This document shows, piece after piece, positions 7,430 to 15,982 of a stretch of 64,000 nt of DNA. The stretch lies in contig CAWJDO010000002.1 of assembly GCA_963841635.1 (NCBI GenBank), forward strand, positions 3,906,001-3,970,000, given 5' to 3'. The position numbers were made by a program, and so were the translations under genes. This stretch comes from DASWZN01 sp963841635. GTDB lineage: Bacteria > Acidobacteriota > Terriglobia > Bryobacterales > Bryobacteraceae. The notes below the pieces were generated by a model that ran no database searches, was not told the origin of the DNA, and saw only the letters and a program-made list of their open reading frames with translations. Positions within the stretch are counted from its first letter, which is position 1. Each line of letters begins with the position of its first letter.

Positions 7430-8760
7430 TTCGCCTTCCCTCCGGTCAAAGTCACGATCGTTCTGCCGTCCGTCACCAGATACTTCCGCGCCACCGCCCG
7501 TATGTCTTCCGGCGTCACCGAGTCGTACACCTCGTACAGCCGGTTGACCGTCTCCGGCGTGCGCCGCAGCTCGACATACCGCGCCGCGGTCTGCGCCACC
7601 GCCTCGCTGTTGTTGAGACGGAGCGCGAAGCTGTATCGCAGGTGCTTCTTCACCGCCTCCAGGCGGGCCGCCGGAACGAGCTGGTCCTTGAAACCGTCCG
7701 CCGTCGCGACCATCGCATCCCGCACCCCATCTATGTCCGCGTCCTTCTTCACCCGCGCAAACACCGTGAAGAGGCAGGGATCGACGTGATCCGAGCCGTC
7801 CGCGCCCAGCAGATCGACCTTCTGCTCTTCGATCACCAGCTTCCGGTACAATTCCGAGCTTTCCGAGAAACCCAGGAAGCTGATCAGGTCCAGTGCCGCC
7901 TGGTCTTTGTCTACGTCCGTGTAAGCAGGACTGCGGAAGGCCACGGCGACCCAGGCCAGCGTCGGCGTGGGCCAATCGACGTGATTGGTTCGCGGACCCG
8001 CCTGCGCCGGTTCCGCCGGAATCTCGGCCCGGTAGCTCCCCCGCTTCCACTCGCCCCAGTATTTCTCTACCAGCCCGCGCGTCGCGTCCGCCGTCACATC
8101 TCCGGCCACGATCACCGTCACGTACTCAGGCCGGTAGTAGCGGTCGAAAAAGGTGCGGCTGTAATCGAACTGGTTGGGCATGTCCTGGATATCGCGCAGG
8201 AACCCCATCGTCGTGTGCTTGTAGGTGTGGCGCTCGAACGCCGTGTCCCGCAGCACCTCGAACATCTTCGAAATCGGGTTGGCGCTGTTCTTGTTGTACT
8301 CGCCCAACACGGCCAGCGTCTCGGTCCGGAACACCGCGGGCGCGTATTCCAGATGTTGAAACCGGTCCGCCTCCATCCGCAGCACGGTCTCCAGGTCTTC
8401 CTTCGAGAAGGTGGTGTGATACGCGGTGAAGTCATCGGTGGTGAAGGCGTTCGACGCCGCGCCCGCTGCCTTCAGCGTGGCCTGGTATTTCTCGGGCGGA
8501 TACGTAGCCGTGCCGCGGAACATCAGGTGTTCGAACAGATGAGCGAATCCGCTCTTGCCCGGCTCTATCTCGTTCCGCGAGCCGGTCTGCACCACAATGA
8601 ACACCGACACCACGTTCGGGTAATCCGTCGGGATGGTGACCAGCCGCAATCCGTTGGCGAAGTCGTGCTGGTCATACGCGTATGGGAACGCCTTCCGGGG
8701 AGCGTCGGCAGGCAGCGCCGCCATCGCCACCGCAACAAGCAAACAAACGATGCGAATCAT
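7426..8760 (-). CDS. M16 family zinc peptidase, catalytic subunit
   Basis: A 444-residue secreted zinc metallopeptidase. The signal peptide is MIRIVCLLVAVAMAALPADA. The inverted zinc motif HLFEH is at residues 74-78, and the downstream glutamate ligand lies in the ETLAVLGEYNK segment. The start at 8760 gives a clean signal peptide; a start 16 codons earlier adds a charged leader with no support. It probably cleaves small peptides in the periplasm together with the downstream inactive M16 protein. Confidence 0.9.
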   Translation of the reverse strand: MIRIVCLLVAVAMAALPADAPRKAFPYAYDQHDFANGLRLVTIPTDYPNVVSVFIVVQTGSRNEIEPGKSGFAHLFEHLMFRGTATYPPEKYQATLKAAGAASNAFTTDDFTAYHTTFSKEDLETVLRMEADRFQHLEYAPAVFRTETLAVLGEYNKNSANPISKMFEVLRDTAFERHTYKHTTMGFLRDIQDMPNQFDYSRTFFDRYYRPEYVTVIVAGDVTADATRGLVEKYWGEWKRGSYRAEIPAEPAQAGPRTNHVDWPTPTLAWVAVAFRSPAYTDVDKDQAALDLISFLGFSESSELYRKLVIEEQKVDLLGADGSDHVDPCLFTVFARVKKDADIDGVRDAMVATADGFKDQLVPAARLEAVKKHLRYSFALRLNNSEAVAQTAARYVELRRTPETVNRLYEVYDSVTPEDIRAVARKYLVTDGRTIVTLTGGKAK

Positions 8761-8810
8761 AAGCTTTATCCTACCCCCTCGCGGTGGCCACCAGAACCGC
8801 GCGCGCACCC

Positions 8811-8843
8811 CAGCACCGAGCCGCGCGCGTAAGCAAGCGGACC
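8811..8843 (+). repeat. Dispersed repeat family A, copy 2
   Basis: Variant form: CAGCACCGAGCCGCG, then CGCGTAAGCAAGCGGACC. It lies between the divergent M16 and lepB genes and carries a TAA at the position where other copies carry gene stops, but no gene uses it here. Confidence 0.8.
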
Positions 8844-8870
8844 CCCACCCGTTACCCCCACCCGTTACCC

Positions 8871-8898
8871 ATGACCCTCAGCCATCGTCCCTTATAAT
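8871..8898 (+). promoter_or_regulatory. Sigma70-type promoter of lepB
   Basis: A perfect -10 TATAAT (8893-8898), with ATGACC (8871-8876) as a plausible -35 at 16-bp spacing, 27 bp before the lepB start codon. Confidence 0.6.
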
Positions 8899-8924
8899 GA
8901 GAACGAGCCAAGTCTCCACGCGAG

Positions 8925-9500
8925 ATGAGCGAAGAGCACCCCAGTCAGGCCCCCGTCCCACCCGCCGCGAGGCGCCGATCCGTCCTGGGAATGATCCTCA
9001 CCTGGCTCCGCGACCTGGGGGTAGCGATCGTCATCGCTATCGTGGTGATCATCTTCATTTACCAGCCGGTCAAGGTCGAAGGCACCAGCATGATGCCGGG
9101 CCTCGAGGACCAGGAGCGCATCTTCGTCAACAAATTCATCTACTGGTTCGGAATCGAGGACGCCCACCGCGGCGACCTGGTGGTTTTCTGGTATCCCGGC
9201 GATCAGACCAAGTCCTACATCAAGCGCGTGATCGGCATCCCCGGCGACACAGTCTGGATCGACCACGGAGCCGTGTTCCTCAACGGCAAGCGCCTGGCCG
9301 AGGACTATGTGCCGGAGCGATACCGCGACACCCTCTCCATGCCCGCCCGTACCGTCGAGTCGGAACACTACTTCGTCCTCGGCGACCACCGTAACTCCTC
9401 CAACGACAGCCGTAACTGGGGCCTGGTCCCCCGCAGTTGTATTTATGGCAAAGCGGTGTTCGTCTACTGGCCGCTGGAGCGCATCGGGCCGGTGAGATAG
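8925..9500 (+). CDS. lepB: Signal peptidase I
   Basis: Membrane-bound leader peptidase that removes Sec signal peptides on the periplasmic side. 191 residues with one N-terminal membrane segment (about 24-46). Box B carries the catalytic serine S55 (GTSMMPGL), the general-base lysine K100 sits in SYIKRVIG, and box E is GDHRNSSNDSR. The protein is short with a single transmembrane segment, unlike the two-pass enzyme of enterobacteria. A strong promoter lies just upstream. Confidence 0.95.
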   Translation: MSEEHPSQAPVPPAARRRSVLGMILTWLRDLGVAIVIAIVVIIFIYQPVKVEGTSMMPGLEDQERIFVNKFIYWFGIEDAHRGDLVVFWYPGDQTKSYIKRVIGIPGDTVWIDHGAVFLNGKRLAEDYVPERYRDTLSMPARTVESEHYFVLGDHRNSSNDSRNWGLVPRSCIYGKAVFVYWPLERIGPVR

Positions 9501-9543
9501 CCTCCGCTCCCAACAGCCGCTTTAGTGTGGTGGCGGCGAACCC

Positions 9544-9591
9544 GGGACTGGCTCGAATTTCGCCGCACTTGCGAAATTCGTGCCTGTCCCA
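9544..9591. repeat. Palindromic repeat family D, copy 1
   Basis: GGGACTGG..., then a central hairpin AATTTCGC/GCGAAATT, closing with CCTGTCCC. A second copy lies at 51926-51983. It occupies the lepB-receptor intergenic space and contains an ATG (9580) that gives a spurious long start for the next gene. Confidence 0.88.
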
Positions 9592-9648
9592 CCGCTCGTC
9601 TTCAGTTGCTCATGCCGCTCGACATTTGCGACGCACTACACTGGGTGG

Positions 9649-12600
9649 ATGGTTCGATCGCTGCGCACGTGCATCCTCTGTCTCTCGCTCGCATGCGCGG
9701 CGTCCGCGTTCCAGGCCACCGGAAAGCTCTCCGGAAAGGTGGAGGACCACGACGGCAAGCCCGCGGCGGGCGCGCGCCTGACGTTGATTGGCGTCGAAGC
9801 GCCAGTCGTCCTCTACGCCATCACCTCCCGCGACGGATCGTTCTTCTTTCCGGCGCTGATGCCGATGTCCTACGACCTCACCGTGCAGGCTCCGCACCCC
9901 ACCAACGGTTCCGCCGCCACCGGGCTGAAAGACATCCGGATAGCGCCCGCCGCAGAGACCTCACTCGCGCCCATCTTCATCGGGGGCGATGAACGTATCG
10001 ATGGGCGGGCCCCGCCGCAATCGCTCCAGACAGACGACGTCGCCGTCGCGCTCACAGCCAGCGACCGCCAGATGGGCCAACTTCCCCTCCCGCGGCGCGA
10101 CCCGCTCTACCTCGCCCAGACGCTTCCCGGCGTCCAGAACAACGGCCGCGCGCCGCTGGCCATCTACGGCGAATCCGCCTCTCTCGCCAACATCGCGTAC
10201 GACGGCATGAACGTAGGCCCCGCCGGACTCCGGCTGCGCACGGATCAAGTCGACGAGGCCACCGTCGTCACCGGCTCCATCGAGGGCTGCGGCTGCTCCC
10301 AGATCGCCTTCAGCACGCCTCGTGGCGGCCGCTCGGTTCACGGCGCGGCGTACTGGCTGGCCCTCCCATCGCCGACCGCCGCGCAGTATTGGGCCGACAA
10401 CAGCCGCAACACGCCGTCCGCCACCAGCCTCAACCAACTCGGCGCAAGCCTCGGCGGCCCGTTGAAGAAGGACCGTCTGTTCTTCTTCCTGAATTACGAA
10501 GCCGACCTCGACCGCTCCACCGTAACCCGCACCGGCATCGTGCCCGCCGCGCCCCTCACCAGCCGCGATCCTCTAATGCAGCAGGTCCTCGCGCTCATCC
10601 CGTCGGCCCCGTCGGGCGCCTACCGCGGCACCCAGAGCAACGGAAGCACCACCCAGATCGCACTGGCTCGCCTCGACTACCTGCGCTCCCAGACGCACAG
10701 CTTCAGCCTGACCTTCGCGGACCGCCGCGGCACCACGGACGATCCCGCCGATTCCTCCGTCTTCGGCCCCAAACCGACCACCATGATCGGCCTCTCCGCG
10801 CCCTTCTACTCCGCATCCTGGCGCTGGTCTCCCACCGCGCGCCTGACCAACGAGGTCCGCGCCGCCGCCAATCTCGCCGATATCGACTTCCGCAATTCGC
10901 TACGCTCGCGCTTCGGCTTCATCGCGATCCTGGGCGACCCGGCGGTCGCGGTCAGCCAGCCCATGGCCGGTCTCGACCCCCAGCGCCGCGCCGACCACCA
11001 GTACGGCTACCAGGACAACCTTACCTGGATCGCCGGCAAGCACATCCTCGAAGCCGGCCTCTGGATCCAGCAATACCGGCTGAACTCCGTCGGCTCCAAC
11101 AACGGCCCGCTCGACTCACTCACCGTCCCGCGCTACCTGGTCAACGACATCGCTCAGGGCACCATCTCGCAGATCGATCAGCGCTTCAACATCGCATCGC
11201 CTACCTCGGGATACTCCAGCGCCTCCCCGGCGCGCAGCAGGCTTTCCGCGAACATGATCTCGGGCTATCTGCACGACAACTGGAAGTTGCTCCCCTCCCT
11301 CACCATCAGCCTGGGACTCCGGTACGACTACCTCTCGCGCCCCAACGAGCAGACCGGCGCCGCCATCATCCCCGTGCTCTCCGGCACCGCTTCCGACGCG
11401 GTCTACGATCAGAACCTGACTCTCGCCTTCGCCTCGCACTCGCAGCCGTTCTACCGGAAGGATTTCGACAACTACTCTCCCTACGTGGGCCTGGCCTGGA
11501 AGCCCTCCGCCAGGCTGCCGCTCGTAGCGCGCGGCGGTTTCAACATCGCCTATCTGAACGACGCCCTGTTGCCGAACCTCAGCATCTACGCGCTCCAGAA
11601 CCCATTTCAGAGCTTCAACCTGTTCACGGACCTGAGCGTCCCGCTGTCCCAGGCGCCGCCGACCCCCGCGCCCGTCCTGCCATCGAGCCTGACGCTGGCC
11701 TCGCTGCTCGCCTTCGCCAACGGCTACCACCAGCAGCCGGGACCGGTCTACGCGATCGACTGGAACATCCGCACCCCCAACGTCAAATACTGGAACGTCG
11801 GTGTGGAGTCCGCTCTCAAGGGGTTTCAGGTGGACGTCCGTTATATCGGCAATCGCCTCGAGGAAGGACCGCGCTCCATCAACCGAAATCAGGTCATGAT
11901 GTCCCCGGATTTTCTCGCGACCTTCCTCGAGGTCCAGGCAGCCCTGAAGAGCGGCGCCCCCACCAGCGGATTCCCCGGGCTGGTGAACGGCGGACTTGGC
12001 GACCCCTACGCGCACGCCCTCATCCTTACCGGTCAGGCGGGTGAATTGGCGCGCTGGTACCAGGGCCACGGATATAACAACGCCTTCAATTACAACTTCC
12101 TCGGGAATCCGCTGGCGCCTCAAGGCATCGATCTGTTGTCGCAACTCGGTGTTTCGCGCTTCGACGCATTGCAGGTGACCGTCGCCCGCCATGCCGCGCG
12201 CGGCCTCGACCTCACCGCCAGCTACGTTTTTTCAAAAGTGCTGAGCACCCTGGACGACTACCGGCCCGGCGCCATCGATCCGTATCTGAACCTGCACAAC
12301 CCGTCCCTCGAATGGGCGCCGTCGCCGTTCAACCTGACTCACGCCTTCAAGGCCGCCGCGCTTTGGGACCTCCCTGCCCCGCGTAGGAACCGCCTCCTGA
12401 AAGGCTGGAGCGTCGCCGGAATCGTGATCGCTCAATCCGGTTCGCCATTTTCGCTGCTCTCCGGACTCGGCACCTTCGCCTCGATCGCCGATTCCACCGA
12501 GAACACGGTAGCGACCTCCCTGACCGCGGGCCAGATCCGTCAATTCCTGCGGATCCGCAAAGGCTCCGGCGGCGCCGTAAGCTACGTGAACGCACCCGCG

Positions 12601-12882
12601 GGTGCTTTTGCGGAGCCCGCCCCTGGGGCGCTCGGCACACTGCAGCGGCGCATGTTCACCGGCCCCGGCGCCTTCAACTTGAACCTGGGCCTGCGCAAGG
12701 CCGTGACCCTCACTGACCGGTTGCGCGCCGAGTTCCGCGCCGAATCCATCAACCTCCTGAACAACGTGAACTGGCTGGTGGCCGACCAGACCTACCTGCC
12801 CTCCACCTCGTCCTTCGACAACAACGTCACCCAATGGAACGCGCCCCGGACATTTCAGTTCTCCTTGCGCCTGCTGTTCTGA
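9649..12882 (+). CDS. TonB-dependent/Oar-like outer-membrane receptor with carboxypeptidase-regulatory domain
   Basis: Outer-membrane beta-barrel protein of 1077 residues, typical of the expanded acidobacterial receptor family for uptake or adhesion. A signal peptide (first ~22 residues) is followed by a carboxypeptidase regulatory-like beta-sandwich (about 25-100; GKVEDHDGKPAAGARL), a plug-like region, and a long barrel ending in an aromatic residue (FQFSLRLLF), as expected for BAM recognition. No TonB box is obvious. The start at 9649 gives the signal peptide; the ATG at 9580 is in a repeat. The ligand is unknown. Confidence 0.85.
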   Translation: MVRSLRTCILCLSLACAASAFQATGKLSGKVEDHDGKPAAGARLTLIGVEAPVVLYAITSRDGSFFFPALMPMSYDLTVQAPHPTNGSAATGLKDIRIAPAAETSLAPIFIGGDERIDGRAPPQSLQTDDVAVALTASDRQMGQLPLPRRDPLYLAQTLPGVQNNGRAPLAIYGESASLANIAYDGMNVGPAGLRLRTDQVDEATVVTGSIEGCGCSQIAFSTPRGGRSVHGAAYWLALPSPTAAQYWADNSRNTPSATSLNQLGASLGGPLKKDRLFFFLNYEADLDRSTVTRTGIVPAAPLTSRDPLMQQVLALIPSAPSGAYRGTQSNGSTTQIALARLDYLRSQTHSFSLTFADRRGTTDDPADSSVFGPKPTTMIGLSAPFYSASWRWSPTARLTNEVRAAANLADIDFRNSLRSRFGFIAILGDPAVAVSQPMAGLDPQRRADHQYGYQDNLTWIAGKHILEAGLWIQQYRLNSVGSNNGPLDSLTVPRYLVNDIAQGTISQIDQRFNIASPTSGYSSASPARSRLSANMISGYLHDNWKLLPSLTISLGLRYDYLSRPNEQTGAAIIPVLSGTASDAVYDQNLTLAFASHSQPFYRKDFDNYSPYVGLAWKPSARLPLVARGGFNIAYLNDALLPNLSIYALQNPFQSFNLFTDLSVPLSQAPPTPAPVLPSSLTLASLLAFANGYHQQPGPVYAIDWNIRTPNVKYWNVGVESALKGFQVDVRYIGNRLEEGPRSINRNQVMMSPDFLATFLEVQAALKSGAPTSGFPGLVNGGLGDPYAHALILTGQAGELARWYQGHGYNNAFNYNFLGNPLAPQGIDLLSQLGVSRFDALQVTVARHAARGLDLTASYVFSKVLSTLDDYRPGAIDPYLNLHNPSLEWAPSPFNLTHAFKAAALWDLPAPRRNRLLKGWSVAGIVIAQSGSPFSLLSGLGTFASIADSTENTVATSLTAGQIRQFLRIRKGSGGAVSYVNAPAGAFAEPAPGALGTLQRRMFTGPGAFNLNLGLRKAVTLTDRLRAEFRAESINLLNNVNWLVADQTYLPSTSSFDNNVTQWNAPRTFQFSLRLLF

Positions 12883-12961
12883 AACGCCGATAACCCGCGG
12901 CCCGCGCCAGACGTCCAAACAGTACCGGCGTTGTGCGAAGATCGGGCCAGAGGGGAAAGGG

Positions 12962-14119
12962 ATGAGCCCAGCAGTCCAGCCGTTGAATGTTGTCGGGCCC
13001 GGCAAACAGATCAAGCGCCGGCCGGAGCTCGACGCCCTCCGCGGCCTGATGCTGGTCTGGATGACGCTGACCCACCTGCCCACCATCGCCAGCGTCTTCA
13101 CGAATCAACCGCTCGGATTCGTGTCCGCCTCCGAGGGGTTCATTTTCCTTTCGGCGCTCTTCACCGGCAGGGTTTACCACGGGCTGGCCCAGCGTGAAGG
13201 CGATGCCGCAATGTATCGCAAGCTGGCGAAACGCACCTTGCGGCTCTACGGCTACCATCTCCTGCTCATCGCCTTCGCCTTCCTGGTGGCGGCGCGCTTC
13301 GCCTCGCCCGGGCGCCGGCCCGGTCTCTACAACCTGCTCGATTTCTACTTTGCCGCCGGTCCGAACCGCGCCTTCCTCGACGCCGCGCTTCTCATCTACC
13401 GGCCGGCGCTGCTCGATATCCTCCCGCTGTACATCCTTTTCCTCGCCATGTCGATGGTCGCGTTCTTCCTGGCCAGCCGCATCGGATGGAAGCCGATCCT
13501 TGCCGGGGGCTTCGCGCTCTGGCTTGCAGCGCAATTCGGCTTCCGGCAGGCGCTGTACGATTTCCTCTGCCGTAACGCCGGACTGCGGGTTCCCTTGAGC
13601 GACCTGGGCGCGTTCGACCTCTGGGCCTGGCAGTTCCTGTGGCTGCTCGGCCTGTGGTGCGGCACGCGCTGGGCCGAGGGGCGGCTCCCGGTCGAGAAGT
13701 GGGCGCGGCGGATCGCCGTTCCCGCCATGTTCCTCGCTCCGGTCCTTCTGGTATTCCGTTGGATGGTGGGCAACGGCATCGAGCTGGGGAACTTCGAGAT
13801 CATGTTCGACAAGTGGCATTCCGGAGCCATGCGGCTGGTCAACTTCGCGGCCATCGCCGCGCTCGCGATTCGTTTTCAGCGCCCGCTGGCGCGCCTGGCC
13901 ATCGCACCCCTGGTGCTGCTGGGCCGCGCCTCCATCCAGGTCTTCTGCGCGCACCTGTTTTTCTGTTTTATAGGACTGGCGGCGATGGGCAATCGCTCGA
14001 TGGTCAACCCCTGGCAGCAGGCCGTTCTGATCGCCCTCACGCTCTCGGCGCTGTACGTCACGGCGAGGCTCTTCTCCAAGAGCGACGCGCCGGCCCGGAG
14101 CACCGAACCGCGCGCGTGA
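12962..14119 (+). CDS. OpgC-like integral membrane acyltransferase homologue
   Basis: Polytopic membrane protein of 385 residues with about ten hydrophobic segments. The opening RRPELDALRGLMLVWMTLTH is typical of the OpgC family (acyltransferase-3 superfamily), which transfers succinyl groups to periplasmic glucans in proteobacteria. A GGGGAAAGGG Shine-Dalgarno stretch precedes the ATG. The C-terminal STEPRA and the TGA stop are encoded by repeat A copy 3, a likely replaced tail. The substrate here is unknown. Confidence 0.8.
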   Translation: MSPAVQPLNVVGPGKQIKRRPELDALRGLMLVWMTLTHLPTIASVFTNQPLGFVSASEGFIFLSALFTGRVYHGLAQREGDAAMYRKLAKRTLRLYGYHLLLIAFAFLVAARFASPGRRPGLYNLLDFYFAAGPNRAFLDAALLIYRPALLDILPLYILFLAMSMVAFFLASRIGWKPILAGGFALWLAAQFGFRQALYDFLCRNAGLRVPLSDLGAFDLWAWQFLWLLGLWCGTRWAEGRLPVEKWARRIAVPAMFLAPVLLVFRWMVGNGIELGNFEIMFDKWHSGAMRLVNFAAIAALAIRFQRPLARLAIAPLVLLGRASIQVFCAHLFFCFIGLAAMGNRSMVNPWQQAVLIALTLSALYVTARLFSKSDAPARSTEPRA

Positions 14120-14130
14120 GCAAGCGGGCC
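14099..14130 (+). repeat. Dispersed repeat family A, copy 3 (supplies a gene stop)
   Basis: AGCACCGAACCGCG, then CGCGTGAGCAAGCGGGCC. The TGA at 14117-14119 terminates the OpgC-like gene. Confidence 0.85.
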
Positions 14131-14146
14131 AGATCTTTCCGATACA

Positions 14147-15121
14147 ATGGCCACCATGCCCCGACTCACTCGCCGTGAGCTGCTCCAGTTCGTCTCCTCG
14201 GCGGAGCCGGCCTTCTGGCTTGCCTCCCGCGCAGCCGCGCAGAACCAACCCGCCCTCAAACTCGAAACCGTCTCGTATGGGCTGAGCCTGCTCAGCGGCG
14301 CAGGAGGGAACATAGCCGTGCTCCGTTTCGGTGATGACGGACTGCTGCTGGTCGATAGCGGCCTCCCTCAGACCGCCGAGGCCGTGCAGCACTTGGCCCA
14401 TACGGCCGGCCCGGGGCGCATCACGCATCTCATCAACACGCACTACCATCTGGATCACGTCGGCGGCAATGAGCGGCTGAGGCGGGCGGGCGCCTACATG
14501 ATCGCGCATTACAACGTCTCGAAGCGTCTCAGCACAACCCAGCACAACGCCTTCCTGAATCGCGATCTCCCGCCACTCGATCCCGCAGGCCGCCCGGACC
14601 ACGGGTTCGCGGACGCCGGGGCATTGACGCAACTCCACGAGGTCGTCATTTACCGGCACCTGCCACCCGCCCATACCGATGGCGACACCACGGTCCAATT
14701 TGTAAACGAGAACGTGTATCACACCGGCGATCTGTTCTTCAACGGCATGTACCCGTTTATCGACTACTCGGCCGACGGTTCCATCGAAGGCATGGTCGCG
14801 GCCGCGGACCTCATGATTAAAGCGGTGGACCGGAAGACGAAGATCATCCCCGGCCACGGCCCGCTAGCCAGGCGAGACGACCTCCGCGCCTTCCGCGACA
14901 TGCTCGCCGCCGTGAACGACCGCGTGTCGAAGTTGGTCAGCGCCGGCCAGACCCTCGACCAGGTCGTAGCCGCCGAGCCCACCAAGCCCTACGACGACAA
15001 ATTCGGAAAAGGCTTCCTGAAGCCCGCCGACTTCGTCCGCATGCTGTACTCCGGCAAGACGGTGGGGCGGGACTCCAGTCCTGCAGCGGGTCTCCAGACC
15101 CGCCTCCGTCCAACTTCCTGA
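14147..15121 (+). CDS. Secreted metallo-beta-lactamase-fold hydrolase, Tat-type signal
   Basis: Zinc hydrolase of the glyoxalase II/beta-lactamase fold, 324 residues. A twin-arginine-like leader (TRRELLQFV) suggests folded export. The metal motif HYHLDH is at residues 99-104; further ligands lie in PPAHTDGD, HTGDLFF and PGHGP. The start may be at 14147 or 14156 (MPRLTRRELL); both keep the leader. The last ~22 residues after SGKTV are encoded by a family B palindromic repeat (15062-15120), so the true C-terminus has been overwritten. The substrate cannot be told from sequence. Confidence 0.87.
   Translation: MATMPRLTRRELLQFVSSAEPAFWLASRAAAQNQPALKLETVSYGLSLLSGAGGNIAVLRFGDDGLLLVDSGLPQTAEAVQHLAHTAGPGRITHLINTHYHLDHVGGNERLRRAGAYMIAHYNVSKRLSTTQHNAFLNRDLPPLDPAGRPDHGFADAGALTQLHEVVIYRHLPPAHTDGDTTVQFVNENVYHTGDLFFNGMYPFIDYSADGSIEGMVAAADLMIKAVDRKTKIIPGHGPLARRDDLRAFRDMLAAVNDRVSKLVSAGQTLDQVVAAEPTKPYDDKFGKGFLKPADFVRMLYSGKTVGRDSSPAAGLQTRLRPTS
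15062..15120 (+). repeat. Half copy of composite palindromic repeat (family B) inside a gene 3' end
   Basis: GTGGGGCGGGACTCCAGTCC, then a GCGGGTCT/AGACCCGC hairpin and TCCGTCCAACTTCCTGA. It encodes the C-terminal residues and stop (15119-15121) of the metallo-beta-lactamase-fold gene. Confidence 0.85.
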
Positions 15122-15235
15122 AACGAAGCAGGGCAGCTGTAGCCCCAAGGCGCGAAGCGCAACACCCTCCGAACCCTTCCGATTTTGCGAGGAGCGACGG
15201 GCAACGAGCAACGAGCGGCGCGCGCCAGCGCGCCT

Positions 15236-15982
15236 CTACGTCTCCCCCAGCAGCTCCTTCAACCTCGCATACCCCGACCGGCTGACCGGCAGCTTCGTCC
15301 CGTCGCCCAGCACCGCTACCCGGCTGTCTTTCGTATAAGGCTCGATCTTCGCGATGCGCTCCAGGTTGACAATGTAGGAGCGGTGAATCCGCACGAACTT
15401 CGCCGGATCGAGCGAAGTCTCCAGGTTCGAGATGGTCTCCTGCTTGAGGTAGTTCTTTCCCTGGCTGCGCAGCAGAACGTAGTCGTCCTGCGCCTCCGCA
15501 TAGTCGAGCCTGTCGCAGGGAATGATGTCCACCTTAGGGCCGTCCCGCACCACGATGCGTTCCAGGTACTCCGAGGGCGCGCGCGCCGCGGCCGACAGAT
15601 CCACCGGCGGCGGCATCTTCGTTCCCAGCCGCTCCTTGGCCCGCTCCAGCGCCGCGTCGAACCGAGTGGCATCGAACGGCTTGAGCAGGTAGTCCACCGC
15701 ATGCACCTCGAAAGCCCGCAGCGCGTACTGATCGTATGCGGTGAGGAACACCACGGCGATGTCCGGCCCGATCAGCTCCAACACCTCGAACCCGTCCAGC
15801 TTGGGCATCTGCACGTCCAGGAACAGCAGGTCCGGGCTCAACTCGGCGACCGCCTTGACGGCGTCGAATCCGTTGGCGCACTCGGCCACTACTTCCACCT
15901 CGGGATGCGGCAACAGCATCTCGTGCACCACCTGCCGCGCCAGCTCTTCGTCATCCACAATCACCGCACGAATCAAGTTCAT
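15236..15982 (-). CDS. LytTR-type response regulator
   Basis: A 248-residue two-component regulator. The receiver domain has the acidic pair D10-D11, phospho-acceptor D56 (FLDVQMP), T81 and K101 (YLLKPF). The C-terminal LytTR DNA-binding domain (about 140-245) includes the VRIHRSYIVNL motif. It is co-operonic with the sensor kinase (ATGA overlap, 15979-15982) and a LiaF-like protein, suggesting cell-envelope stress or virulence-type control of unknown targets. Confidence 0.92.
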   Translation of the reverse strand: MNLIRAVIVDDEELARQVVHEMLLPHPEVEVVAECANGFDAVKAVAELSPDLLFLDVQMPKLDGFEVLELIGPDIAVVFLTAYDQYALRAFEVHAVDYLLKPFDATRFDAALERAKERLGTKMPPPVDLSAAARAPSEYLERIVVRDGPKVDIIPCDRLDYAEAQDDYVLLRSQGKNYLKQETISNLETSLDPAKFVRIHRSYIVNLERIAKIEPYTKDSRVAVLGDGTKLPVSRSGYARLKELLGET

